NCBI GenBank assembly: GCA_021234155.1 | Contig: JAJEKV010000075.1 | Location: forward strand, 4,728,230-4,792,229 | Origin: Isoetes taiwanensis | Lineage: Eukaryota; Streptophyta; Lycopodiopsida; Isoetales; Isoetaceae | Direction of reading: 5' to 3' | DNA: 64,000 nucleotides | Part shown: one piece after another, positions 1 through 12,060 of the stretch | Layout of the letters: each line of letters opens with the position of its first letter | Numbering within the stretch: the stretch's first letter is position 1 | Notes under the pieces: model-generated | Told to the model about the DNA's origin: nothing | Seen by the model: only the letters and a program-made list of their open reading frames with translations | The model's database searches: none | Translations under genes and position numbers: made by a program

Positions 1-99
1 AAAACAGGTATTAAAAAAGAAATCAATACTGCTGTAAGTTAAAACCATAGATTTAAAAGGAAGGTGGTTTACAAGTCCAATCTTGTTTTGCTGTTCATT

Positions 100-1781
100 C
101 TATCTGACAGTAACGATGTCATCAATCTTCAATATCATCCTCACACATTCAGTGGCCAATGAGACTGCACTTGTGCTAACAAGTAGGGGCTGCACTACAT
201 TCTCCTCCAACATGTTGGTAATTTGCCCTCTCTAACATTGATCCCAGTATTTACTTCTCCATTTGCATGATGATTTACGCAATTCTGTGACAATATGGAT
301 AGGATTCAACCCTGCATTCTCTGCCAATGTGTAAGGAATCACCTCAAGGCTTCTGCAAATCCCCGTTACACAATAGCTTTCCATCCCATGCAATGACTTA
401 GCCCATGCTCCCAGCTGTCGACAAACTTCTATTTCTGGTGCACCACCACCTGTAACCAAAAACATGTAAAAGTAATCAATTATGATATTGGCATGCCACT
501 AGTACAGCCCATGGAACAGATAAACTCACCAGCAACAAGAAAGCGCTTGTTAACAAGGCACCTCACAACACATAAGGCATCGTGCAAACTTCTATCTGCT
601 TCATCTAGAACAAGATGATTGGAGCCTCTAACTACGATTGTCGATGTTCTCCCCATATTTTTGATGCCTGTTATTTTAAGTATCCGTCCTTCTCCTACTG
701 GAGCTTCCTCCACAAGATCTGCATGGCCCAATTTCTCTGGACGGAAATGCTCAATATTGGCAATTGGAAGGCAATTTAAAGTTTTGGATATGAAATCAAT
801 ATCGTCTCGTTCGATATCCTTTACAACTAGGATTTTTGCCTTAGCTAAATAATGAAGTGACAAGTCTGTGACAGCATCTCTGAGAATGCTTTTCTGAATC
901 AAAAGCACATTGCATCCTGTAGCTTTGATCTTCTTTATTATTCCTAAAATATAGTTCCTTTCTTCTTTCAGGATGCGATCCATTTGTGAGTAATCTGAAA
1001 CTATCACACTCTGCTCTATGTCAGTTTTAGGAGGAGATATCTGGAACTGAATTAATGCGATCTTTGCATTTTCCACCCTTGTCGGTCCACCAGCTGCATG
1101 ACTTGCCTTCTTATCAAAAACAAGCCCTTTAACCATCTCTGTGTCATCAACAGTGCCCCCAAGTTTTTTTACAACTTTGATATCCCTCAAATCGACACCA
1201 TCTGGTCTTGCAGGATCAATCACATTGAGCACTGCATCTACTGCAAGCGGTGCTAAAAGAGACGAATATTGACTAACAACCTTGCTATTCAGTGAAGTGC
1301 TAGCACTTTTTATGAGTGAATCCCGATCAGAAAGCTCCACAGGAATAGCCATTGAAGTCAATACCTCGATGGCCTTCTGAGAGGCCTTATATAGAGAATC
1401 AGATATAATGGTAGGATGAACTCCCTTTTCAAGCAAAACAAGACATTGCTTTAATAAAGCACCAGCAATAACAACAACACTAGTGGTGCCATCACCAGCC
1501 ACAATATCCTGACTTTTAGACAACTCAACCAACATTTTGGCAGCAGGTTGTAATACCTCCATTTTTTGAAGAATCGTAGCACCGTCATTTGTAATGATAA
1601 CGTCTCCGCTAGAAGTAGAAAGCATTTTGTCCATACCTCGAGGTCCAAGACTTGTTCTAACTGCATCTGCGACAGCCCTTGCTGCTACGATGTTCATTTG
1701 ACGAATGTCATCCTTACGTTTTGTATCAACGTATTTCTCTGTCTTGGGCGCCGCTGCGGCTGCGCTTGGAGCTCCCGGCAT
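100..1781 (-). CDS. CCT4: T-complex protein 1 subunit delta (CCT4), two exons
   Basis: This encodes the delta subunit of the cytosolic group II chaperonin TRiC/CCT, which folds actin, tubulin and other proteins in an ATP-driven double ring. Exon 1 (1781-530) starts at ATG and carries [11 protein letters not shown] (residues 43-53), NDGATIL (65-71) and the ATPase motif GDGTTS (96-101). An 80-bp intron (529-450, GTGAGT...CAG) follows, and exon 2 (449-100) resumes with GGGAPEIE and ends with a KIDDIVTVR-like tail and TAG at 102-100. The spliced length is 1602 nt, about 533 residues, which is normal for the family. Exon 2 has two opposite indels: an extra base in the T-run at 274-276 and a missing base in the C-run at 226-228. 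As written, frame is lost between them and a premature stop falls at 232. Because they cancel and sit in homopolymers, sequence error is more likely than gene death. Confidence 0.95.
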
Positions 1782-4609
1782 GCTGACCTAATGAAACAAA
1801 ACAAGAGGGAAACCATAACTAGCAAAATTCTCAGTTCTGATTTTCCGTCGAGCTTTTTCCGTCGGAAAATGTGTTTTGCTCAAAGAAAGTAATGTGGCAA
1901 CCGTTGGGGCCTTAAAAGGCATGTGCGTCAGACAAACATTTGAGCTTTTGACAATTCGCACAAAACTTTGAGGTTGCCAAAGCTTAGGGTGGCTTTCCCA
2001 TGGGACGAAAACCTGGAGATTTTTTTGAGATCAGGTCGAAGTCTCTCTAGCATTCCAATAAGCGCCTTTGCTTGCTTGATTCAAGTTTAGGACCTCAGTC
2101 GCAAAGTATCCTCCACACAATTTTGAGCCCTAGATTTTTTTACCTTAGTACCGATTTTTCGGGTTTGCAATTCATGGGAAAGCACCCTTACTTGAAATCC
2201 AGCTCCGTTTGCCTCATTGCCTAACGATCTCAGAGCCTTCATTTAATACAAGAAATTTAGCGCAACGACATTTCTCTTTATTCACTCATTTACTGTACTC
2301 AAAGTCCGACTCGAACTGCACAAAATAGAAGATACTTACATTTAGGGACACTCTAATAAACGTTGACATCTGAGGAAAATGGTTTGGAAAGGCTTATATG
2401 TATATGATTGTGAAGATTTTTTATGTATGTTTGTTTATACATGGTACTGCGCTATTTCTATGGTCTGGCATGGGGCTCATCATTCTAGAATGTTTCGATA
2501 TCTTGAAGCTACTCTTTGTGCTAGATTTGCTCAGTGTCAGTCTATTAAGATTCTTTTAGAAAGATCAAGTAGAGGCAATGCATAGTCCGTCCACATTGAC
2601 AAAATTACATTTTATGGCACACTTGAAGGTGTCCAAAAATTACAACTGGGGCGTTACATGAAATAATTGGAATTATCTATGGGATTCAATGTTGTGCACA
2701 TAGAAAAAAGTTCAATTCAAGCATTGTAGAGAAAAAAGATGCCTTTTACATCTATTGTCTTCTAAATTATTCGGGAGGTTTCAAGTTAAAGTAGACTACA
2801 TGGTGTTAGATAGAGATGTTGTATTGTAAAGTTGTAGATTTTGAAATACCGAGGGGCACGTAGTAATGCATGTGGATATGCTTTATACCTCTATCTATTA
2901 CCTAGGGTATTCAAATGTTGTGATTTAGAAATGGTTGCTAGATGTGAATGTAGGATTGGATGATGTAAACTTGATCAGGGACATGTACAAGTTAGTGGAG
3001 AGCTAAATTGCATGATCCATAGGTAAAAGATGCACTTAATAAGTCTTGTTTTTCAATAGTCATATAATTTTTCTAGCAAATGGACAAATATATCCCTTTG
3101 TAGTTGAGAAGGTTTGCTATAGATGATTTCTAAGGTTTTCTGCAGTGGTTTGGATTTTTTTTTTTTCCAATGGTTTGGAATACCCTTTTTGTAATGGTTC
3201 GATATGATTTTTCCCTTCTTTTTTTAGAAATTAGGTTCTTTCCCTTTTGGTTCTTGCGGGCCTCGAGTCGCGATTCATCATCATCCCTCCTCAGTGTTTG
3301 CAAATGGTCGCAACGAGTTGCGGGTTAATTGGCTGGGTTCAATTTTGTGCATCTAGTTTTGTTCCTTATAGTTTTACTGCTTTGCATCTCTTTGCGGGAT
3401 GCGGGCGGATTTTCTTCACGGGTAGCATGGCTCTGGATCACGGATCTTTGGTGAGGCGTTCACCGGCACTTTGTTGGATGCAGACGATTTTGCATGCCTC
3501 TGTCTAGTTTTTGCATGCATATGTCTGCATTTCTTTCTGGATTTCCCTGTGTTATTCACATTCTTATCTCAGGCCGGATCAGCCGTCTGTGTGCTTTCTC
3601 TATTTTCCTGCCTCTGTGTGATGTAGCTGCATGTGCTACCTTCACCGGAGCTTATCAGGTTGCACATTTTGCACCAGGCTGAGGCTTAATCGAACCACTG
3701 ATATGTGCATGTATTTGCATATTTTGGTGTATCCATTGTTTATATGGGATAATTCAATGGTCTAACAATGGTTAAAACTTAAAAAAAAATTAAAAAAGGT
3801 AGCACTTAGCGATAAAGGTAACAAGAAACAATGCATTAGTTGCTACTTATAGCAGAAGGCATACTACCACGAGGATATGCATCGCAGATCTTTAAACCAG
3901 TCTGGTCTTTAAACCAGTCTGGTCTAGGTAATAGAAAACAAATTGTTTTCAGCATGGACTCCCCTTTAACCTCCCTATCGTAGTGTTTTACAAGAAACAA
4001 TAGGATGTCACTCTTCTAAATGCGACACTAATGGATCATATCCTGCACTGTCCATTGATTTTGCCTCTGCACGGGTCCATGGAGCTGCATTGGTTTTAGG
4101 TATATGCTATATCCCTGTGTCCTGTGGCATATACGACATTTCTTCTGCAGGATGAGATGAATTTCTCGCTTATTGCATTTGAAGCAACAATTATAATTTA
4201 TATCTTGCCCCTTCAATTGATTTGGCCTGTGTGCTTGCATTTGTATGGCCAATGATTTTGTAGATATATAAAAAATTCCATTCGTATTCAAACCACTTGA
4301 AAGTCTGCCATCATGTAGGTCCCAAATGTGCGCTTCTGAAAAAAAAATGGTTTGAGTGTTCTGCTAAGAACCTTGAGATTTGTTATATAACATTTTTTGC
4401 TGGTGGATCATTGCAAAATTGACATAAATGGTCGTCATCTACTTGTTTAATGTGGCGACGTCTTTCAAGGTTGAACCTTAAACTTCACCTCTGCTTTCTT
4501 TTCTGTTGTTATCTATATGTAGAGTATAAGAGGTACGAAGTGATCGTTTAAAGGCAATTAAAATGTTGCTTCATAACCAAGACATATTTGAAAGATAAGA
4601 AGTTCATTT
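1782..4609. other. Intergenic region between CCT4 and the PPR gene
   Basis: No gene is recognisable here. The first few hundred bases must hold the CCT4 promoter on the minus strand. Short open frames at 3247-3682 show no family resemblance. The rest is AT-rich with T-runs (for example near 3158). Confidence 0.5.
3891..3924. repeat. Perfect 2 x 17-bp tandem repeat
   Basis: The unit TTTAAACCAGTCTGGTC occurs twice head to tail. It contains the inverted pair ACCAG/CTGGT, so each unit could form a tiny hairpin. Confidence 0.85.
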
Positions 4610-6343
4610 ATGTATTTCATGTTGGCTCAAGCACACGTTGTTGTCAACACATTTGTTGTAGACATGTGCAAAATGTGCATGGAAGGACAGTTAGATCAAG
4701 TGCTAGAGGTCATGGAGCAGCAAGGAGTACGTCTTACAAGGAACTTAGCATACTATCTTTTACAAGCTTGTGAGAAGAGAAAAGGTATGGACTATGTTAG
4801 ACGAGTGCAGTTCCTGATGGATAGTAGTGGGCTTGATTCACTTGCTGTTCTTAATGACCATGTAATTCGTCTATTTGCAACTTCTGCATGCTTGCATGAA
4901 GCCAATATAGTTTTTAGCAAGGTCGCGAAGCCAAGTCCATATACATGGAGTGCAATCATCTCAGCAAACACAAGCCTTGGACAAGGCGGGGAAGCCATTG
5001 AATTGTACCAAAAGATGCAACTATTAGGCATGAAGTATGACAGGCATGTCTATCTTGCTGTGGTTAAGGCATGTTCTATCTCATCTGCTCTTCCAGATGG
5101 GAAACTTGTCCATGGCGGCATCATTAAGGGCGCACATTATCTAGATCTTATTGTTGAGAATAGCCTTGTTGATATGTATGCAAAATGTGGCTCCCTTCAG
5201 GAGGCATACAAAGTTTTCATACAATGCCAGTTAGGGATGTCGTTTCTTGGGGTGCAATGATTGGAGGATATGCACATAATGGTGAAGGTATTTTTTGCCT
5301 TAGACTTTTTTAGCAAGATGCAAGAAGGTGGATTACAGCCCACAAATGTCACATTTTCAGCTGCTTTGAAAGCATGTTGCATTGTCAGAGACATACATCA
5401 GGGAAGAATTATTCACAGAGAGGTTCTTAAATGCAAGCTACAGAATAATGTTTTCATTGGAAATACCATTGTTGATATGTATGCCAAATGTGGAAGCTTA
5501 GAGGAGGCCTGTGATGTGTTCCACAGTTTGACAGAACGAAATGTGGTATCCTGGAATGCTATGCTAGGAGGATATATCGAACATGGGGAAAGCGTCCATG
5601 CCTTAGAACTCTTTAGCAAGATGAGCCAAGATGGTGCAAGGCCAGATGAAGTAACGTTTTTAAATGCCTTGAAAGCATGTGGAAGTGTAGGGGCCATTGA
5701 GCATGGAAAAGTAATCCATCACCAGATCATGACATGTGGACTCCAAGCAGACCTTACCATGTGTAATACCATTATTGATATGTATGCGAAATGTGGAAGC
5801 ATGATGGATGCATACCAGGTCTTTACTGAGCTACTGAGTACGGATTTGATATCATGGGGTGCCATGATTGCAGGACATGCTCAACATGGTGAGGCGTCTG
5901 ATGCTTTACAATTATTAGAGAAAATGGAACAGAAAAGCATAAAGCTAGATGAAGCCATCTTTACCAGCATTCTTATTGCATGCAGTCGTGAAAGCCTGGT
6001 AGAGGAAGGATACTGGTACTTCAATTTTATGGATGAACAGCATGGTATTAAGCCTAATGTCTCTCATTTTAACTGCATGGCCGATCTTCTGGGCAGAGCA
6101 GGATATTTCACTGAGGCAGAAGATCTACTCAGGAATACCATTCGGCCCAATGTCATTGGCTGGGCCTCCTTACTGAACGCCTGCAAAATACATGGAAACA
6201 TGGAACTAGGACGACTCTGCTTTGGTCGAGTTACAAGTTCGGATTGCCATGGTATTGGATCCTATGTGCTAATGTCCAATATTTATGCTGATTCTGATAT
6301 AAAAGAAAGTATGCTGTCAAGGCTTGCAGATGCTGGAGGTTAA
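4610..6343 (+). CDS. PLS-class pentatricopeptide repeat protein, frameshifted
   Basis: PPR proteins bind single-stranded organellar RNA and act in editing, splicing or stability in plastids or mitochondria. The reading region shows a chain of about 35-residue repeats with the recurrent helices 'IDMYAKCGS', 'VVSWNAMLGGY' and 'VTFLNALKACG', followed by a terminal E-like segment (WASLLNACKIHGNMELG, YVLMSNIYA). No DYW domain is present; the frame stops at 6343, early in the E region. The frame breaks twice inside one repeat: a base is missing near 5220-5226, before MPVRDVVSW, and an extra T lies in the T6 run at 5291-5296. The two cancel, as in CCT4, so this may be one intact intron-free gene of about 578 codons. 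The start is uncertain: I used the ATG at 4610, and no clear transit peptide is visible. Confidence 0.85.
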
Positions 6344-8340
6344 ATGCCCCTTTTTGATTTTTTTCCTGGAATGCATGGAGAGTTCTAAAGGGTATACACT
6401 GACTTGTCCAAGCAGTAAAATGACCAGATCTGTGATGTCCGCAAACCAAAAACTTCCCCATTCAAAGCCAACCACAAAACAGTTAGTTTCTAAGGCTGAG
6501 TCATATATTATAATACTTTTAGGTACAGCATACCAGCCCAATTGAGGAGTGAGCCTTCTCTGCAAATATAGCCTCTCCATGCCAGCTAGAAATGATGTGC
6601 CATGTAAAAGGTAACCGAAAACTTTGAATGCAGATGTTATAAATGCCTGAAGACAGTTTTCCTGCTGGAACATGGATGTTAGTATATTGCAAAATTTGAT
6701 ATGATTGGATCCATCCAGTTGGTATCTTCATTCCAATTGGACATGGGCACAATCAGATGCTCCTATGTGTTATAGTGATCATATGCAAAGGTATTGATCT
6801 GTATAGAACTGTTAAGATGCATGCCAAACTGCAGCTATTTCTGCTAGGGCACCGAGCAGATCCTTTCCTGTATTTCTTTGCAAAGAAAGTAGAAGTTGGC
6901 TACATATCTGCAGTTACGTTTAATTGCTATAATTTATTGCGATGAGCGGTGAGCGGATGAGCGGTGAGGTGAGGGGATGCGGTACTGTGCTATGGTGGAA
7001 AGCTCCAACGTGATGGCGACGTCGTCTAAGGCAGCTCCTACGGTTGTGACCGGGTTTGGAGAGGGCAGCACCATTTTTCTGGAGTGGCCTCATTTTTTCT
7101 GGAGTTACCTATGCTTTTCGTGCAGGTTTCAAGTTTTTCTTGCAGATCCAGAGATTTCAGGATGGTGGCTCCATGGTCGAGGCTAGGTCTGGGTCGGTTT
7201 GTAATGCAGCTAGGAAGGATTTTGAGTGCTAGTTTGTAATGCTTGTTATGTCTGCCAATTGCTGGTTTCTTTCAACTGGTGTTGCCATCAATCTATTCCA
7301 GGGGCGGCAAAGCGGCAGGGCCAAAGCCAGAAGCTTAGATGATCTACATTTTGTACAATCCATTCCCATATATTTTTATGCAATACAGTTGTGAAGCTTA
7401 GTAAATCGGTAGCTCTCTTAAAGAGCTCGAATGTCTTTAATCTTGTGGGGTTTTTTAGTATCAGTTTTCAAGATCTCTACAGGGCAACTCGCATCCATTT
7501 GTTTCTCAAGTATTTTATGTAAGAAATAGGCTACACAGACCATCTAGATACAGCAAGTATTTTATGTAAGAAATAGGCTATACAGACCATCTAGATACAG
7601 CAGCAAACGGATTCTACAAAGCATCCCGACAGAGCTTTAGTTGTAGGAAGCATTGTTTTTCAGGCTGAGCCCGATAACCAGATCTACACAGTTATCTTCA
7701 TTCAGATTGCTCAATCACGTAATAGATAAATTTAAGTATCACTTCAATTATTTTAAGGAAATATGCAGATGCAACAAAGGAGGCGCACGGAAAAAAGGGG
7801 ATAGAACTACGAAAAACTTACATGTCTCAAAGAAATTTGGTGCTCTCGGATGCTAGAAACTGGTTCCCATCTTTGCCTCTTTCCTAGATATTAACTCCAG
7901 AAAGGGAAGATTTAGCATTCTTATTCTTAACCTTCCTTTTAGAACTTGTCTGCACTAACAGATTGCTAGTTTAAGGTTTTAAGGCTTTGCTTACAAGGGA
8001 TATCCATGGGATCGCCATGCTCTAATGGAATTTGATGCCCAAGAGCGAATATGTAAATGTGATCGAACCGAATTGATAATAGATATGAAGGGCAGGGGTT
8101 TGAATATTTAGGAGCCGGTTATCAGAGGCCCTAGTTGCTAAGCGTCAAGGGAGTCCAACTAAGGACCTTATAATCTGGGCAGACTCCATAGGCAAGAATG
8201 TAGAAATGGGGGCAGCGATGGCGATGGCGGGGCGTGCCAGGATATAAGGATGGATGTTCGAGAGGCAAAAGAAAGGCTATGGGGATAGCGATAAAAAGCT
8301 AGACCAAATTCGTGGGATTGCATGAGGATAGAAATATACA
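6344..8340. other. Intergenic region, no recognisable gene
   Basis: Only short, unconvincing open frames are seen. A G-rich patch with repeated 'gatgagcggtgag' lies near 6941-6975. A 47-bp tandem duplication at 7507-7600 is listed separately. Confidence 0.5.
7507..7600. repeat. 2 x 47-bp tandem duplication
   Basis: The unit beginning CAAGTATTTTATGTAAG is repeated directly at 7507-7553 and 7554-7600 with a single visible difference (C/T). Confidence 0.9.
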
Positions 8341-8358
8341 CTTGTGGTATATAAAAGG

Positions 8359-8540
8359 ATGGGTGGCAGCGGAAAAATTTCAAAATCCATGGGATGGAAA
8401 AGGATGAGTAGCAACGGAAAAATCCAAAATTCAGAATGATAGAAAAAAGATGAATGGCAGCAGGGAATCCAAAATCCACACGATGGAAAAAGGATGTGGC
8501 AGCGAAAATCCAAAATCCAAAATGATAGAAAAAGGATCTG
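8359..8540. repeat. Degenerate ~45-bp minisatellite, about four units
   Basis: Units share the pattern ggatg-(g/a)gtggcagcgg-aaaatcc-aaaatcca-gatggaaaa. They alternate between 'gatggaaaa' and 'gatagaaaa' ends. Opposite-strand open frames here only reflect the repeat. Confidence 0.75.
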
Positions 8541-8556
8541 ATAATAATATTTGGGC

Positions 8557-8628
8557 ATTAGTGAGCCCATTACTATTAAGGTTTCGGGGCGAGGTTTTTT
8601 AATCCTAATAGTAATCGGTGTCACTAAT
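8557..8628. repeat. Foldback (hairpin) sequence
   Basis: The arm ATTAGTGA...ATTACTATTA (8557-8580) is mirrored by TAATAGTAAT...TCACTAAT (8605-8628) around a GC-rich loop. It may be the end or core of a small foldback transposon. Confidence 0.7.
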
Positions 8629-9390
8629 ATAGTCCAGGTCAGTGTGACTTTGTTGCCGCTGCGCACCACTATTGGGCACCAAGACTATGCAGAATGGAAA
8701 GGAGCTAAGTGTCGGGACAGTGAGGGGCCACCGACCGACCACCAGGATAGAGCGGGTACAACCCGCCGGCTGGTGTTCTATTTCCACATTCGAGTTCTGG
8801 TGCACCAAAAACTAAGGGTTCATAATCTGACTCACTATATAAAGGTGGGACAGTGGAATCCATAAATAGTTTTTTGCTGTTTCATTGAAGAGTGGATAGA
8901 GATTAGATGATGAAAAGTTATGGCTCTCTGACCTATAATCTTCAGTACAGGCCAGAGTGTCATGACCTTTTAAAATGTAATCCTCGTTCACCCTTTTTTT
9001 ATAATGGGCGGGTAGAAGCATAAAAGGGTGATTGAATTTTTTTGTATATTAATGTAGAAAATTGAACTGGGTTAAAGTATTTGTAATGTACATTTTGAAT
9101 TTAACATGGAGTTGCCTATCATTAATAAAGGTGGTTGACGTATAATATTCTCCATAATTATACCAAATTCTCCCGAAATCTTGGCGCACATTTTGAACTT
9201 TCCTCAATCGATCAAACATGGCTCCCAGTTCTACCTCAAGGAAAACTTGCCCCAAATTGATTATAGCTGCTCCTAAATCAATGCATTTCAAGAAACAAAT
9301 GTATCTTGAAGAAATTGAAATCCCTTTCCTTCAAGCAGTAATACAAATCCCTTCAAGCAGTAATACAAATCTGGTTAATAATCTGATTTT
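8629..9390. other. Non-coding stretch before the transposase-like pseudogene
   Basis: I see no supported gene. AT-rich sequence and weak open frames lead up to a possible splice acceptor (ttttgtgcag) near 9400 that precedes the pseudogene. Confidence 0.4.
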
Positions 9391-11442
9391 TTGTGCAGGA
9401 TGTTGTATCCCCTTTCTGCAGAATGGATCGATGTCTTAAAGCACCAGTTGAAGGATTGGACTCTCATGCAAGCACTTCGAGGTCGATCGGGTTCCGATTT
9501 CAATCCTCCCCGCGATGAAGTTTCGAAAGCACCTGTTATAAGCGGCAAAGAAAATCGAAACAAAGGGTTTGTAGGGGATGGATACGTGACAAAGCCAATT
9601 AGAAGAAAGGTGAATGTTTAGCCAGAAATCTCATAATGAATGAGGTATCTAATTTGACTCCAAAACAAAGAAAGTATATTTGCAAGAAGATTATTGCAGA
9701 CAAAAGATTGCAATTCCTATTTGAGCCAAGATTTGAAAGCCTCAAGAGGCTATCGTGAAAACAGATCTGGTAAAGAATTTAAAGAATGGCCTCCAAGATG
9801 TCAAACATGCAAATAGCAATGACAAACTTGCTGCAAAGCATTCTGTACTATCTATGGTGGTTGGAGAGGAAGGAGAATTACAGAAGACTTCACTAGCAGC
9901 TAAGTTGCTGAAAATACATCCTAGAAATATGAAACTAGTAGTGGAGAGAAGGAAAAGAATGTCACTAGGTGGAACAAATCTGTGGGCATTAGCAGGTCGA
10001 AATCCAAGAACAAATACTATAGATCAGGCTATGAAGGATATGGTTGCTCAGTTTTGGTTAGATAACTCAAAGGTTTCACCAAAAATTAGAGATGTCATGA
10101 AGAAGAGGACACAACCAATTCAATATATTGACATTACACGTCAATGCATCAATTTAATAGAATTACATCTTTTTTTGTAATAAAGATGTTTTTATTTTGT
10201 AACACCGATATAAAGTTTATAACAGATTTCTTTACTTTTTGAATGTAATGTAGATGCAGTCTGCACTAGTTTGCTCTACATGGAAATGTCAAATTATTTC
10301 ATGGCAACACGTACATGTATATTTGTTTACATGTATATTCTGGATGTATTGTAGATGTAGGCAGTAACTAAAAAGAAATTAATGTGGAGATGTATTAATT
10401 GTCAAGAAATTATATGACTTCATAGTAAATGAAATAAAATTCATGTCGAATATACATGTATGTGTGGGAGTTTAGGGTCTTGAATATGTAAAAGATTTGT
10501 ATGTAATGTAATGTAATGTAATGTAATGAGGTGACTAATGTTATTTCACTTTGTAATTTTGCAGCCGAATTTATTCCGCAATTTTGTGGATCAAGATCCG
10601 GAGAGGTTCGGATTGGGCTTAGGCAATTTGAATACTTAAAACCTTCTTGCATTAGAAAGCTAAAGGAAAGAAACACATGTTGTTGCGTGAAACATGAGCA
10701 ATCGATCCGTACAAAGCGACATTTAATTTGATGAGGTCAAGACTCCATGAAAATTGTTAGTGCAATTGTGGTGTGTCTTGATCCGAAGCTCATCTTTGGG
10801 ATATGTCAAGCCAAGAACAAGACATTTGATAATGTTAGCACATTTTGGAGGGCTATGATATGTGACAGAAGCGGCAAAGCAACGAAAGTGGCATAAGCTA
10901 CAATGTATCAAATCAGATTGTGGAAATTGTGGGAAACAATTAATTGAGTTGTGTCCAAGAGAACACAATGAGCAGATTGATCAAACGCTTGATTGGCAAG
11001 TCTATGGTTACGTTAATGAGCCCTCGAAGAAAGGAACTTCACAAAGACTAAAGCTAATAGACAAGAAAGGCAGCTCCAGTAAATGTTGGATAACATGTTT
11101 GATCATATGTCGAAGTTTGTATATCATAACTTTGTGGCACATTGGCAGAGCAAACAATTCAAGGAATCCATGAAGAGTCTTCGTGATGATATCGTATTAT
11201 CAGTTATTGATTTCTCGGAGAATTATACTTTGAAGCCATTCAACGAGATTCAAGCACAACATTGGTACAATGAACAAATCAGCATATTGGTCCACATCAC
11301 GATGTTCAAGGTACAGGGTAAAATGAGGAAATGTGTGCACTTCTTTATTTCAGATGACAAAATACATGACACTCACTTTGTAGAAAAAGCATTCAAGATG
11401 CACCTCAAGGTGTTGAAGGCATCAGTTGATCCAAAGATATAA
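9391..11442 (+). pseudogene. Transposase-like protein remnant (DFSENY / SDD type)
   Basis: Pieces in several frames form one protein of a type I associate with DNA transposons in plants and animals. In order: a basic N-terminal part (9391-9740); a segment at 9755-10138 with 'DMVAQFWLDNSKVSPKIRDVMKKR'-like helices (only part quoted); a probable AT-rich intron ending at TTTTGCAG near 10564; a Cys-rich segment with RKLKERNTCCC..H (10600-10700); and a catalytic-looking region at 11083-11442. That last region has DFSENY, then EIQAQHW, then ISDDKIHD, plausible acidic catalytic residues. Frames shift near 10740-10870 and 11090. I cannot assign the superfamily; KDZ-type or another DDE group is possible. 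No terminal repeats were located. Confidence 0.6.
10501..10528. repeat. (AATGT)n microsatellite
   Basis: About five perfect 5-bp units (atgta atgta ...) lie in the putative intron of the transposase-like pseudogene. Confidence 0.85.
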
Positions 11443-11474
11443 TGGTCAGGGGACCAGTTGTTAGTGTGAAACAG

Positions 11475-12060
11475 TCAGAATTTGTCCTTGTCCTCCAAAA
11501 GAATCAACAAGGATCTATAGAGATCAGCAAGCAGCTTGTGGTTGTAATACATTGATCTATATCTTGTCAACTGTGCTTCAGAAAGAATGAAGTTGTTGAC
11601 TGATAAAAAGAACCATAAGCAATGGACCTGCACAACTTCTCTGCAGAAAATAGCAGCCCATAGATCTTCACTTTCTTTTTGATATCTTCTATGACCTCTT
11701 CTCATAAGATATGATTCCATAGATGTCGCAATGTCATTTTGCATAACCTGATCTTGAACTTGATTACTGAAAGGAGAGAGGCTGTCAAATTTGCTTCTTC
11801 CTTCTCCACGCAGAAAGTTAAGATATTCTAGGATCATCAGAAAGGAATAAGTTAGAATCTACTACATTTAAACCCTAAACCCACAATTTATCAAGCTTTA
11901 TGCCACATTTCTGAACTTTTATGATAACAGCAGAATGAGAGAGAGCATCAATTTTAGAATGAACAACTGGAAGATTCAAGGAAATACCATTGTAAATGCT
12001 CATTTTCTGTTCCGGGAGGTGAGGTATCCTGGTTCTCTTTAGTCTCTCATCCAGCTCCAC
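11475..12060 (-). CDS. Unrecognised open frames, possibly exons
   Basis: Two minus-strand frames (12060-11875 and 11837-11475) are open for 61 and 120 codons. They have ordinary protein composition and end just past the transposase-like pseudogene in tail-to-tail orientation. The second contains 'ESYLMRRGHRRYQKESEDLW' and a hydrophobic stretch (LWFFLSVNNFIL). I recognise no family. They could be the 3' end of the minus-strand gene that carries the Ulp1 domain further upstream, or unrelated remnants. Confidence 0.3.

Noticed and set aside
3247-3682. Two overlapping plus-strand frames as a gene
   Set aside because: No similarity, biased composition, and no splice or promoter support.
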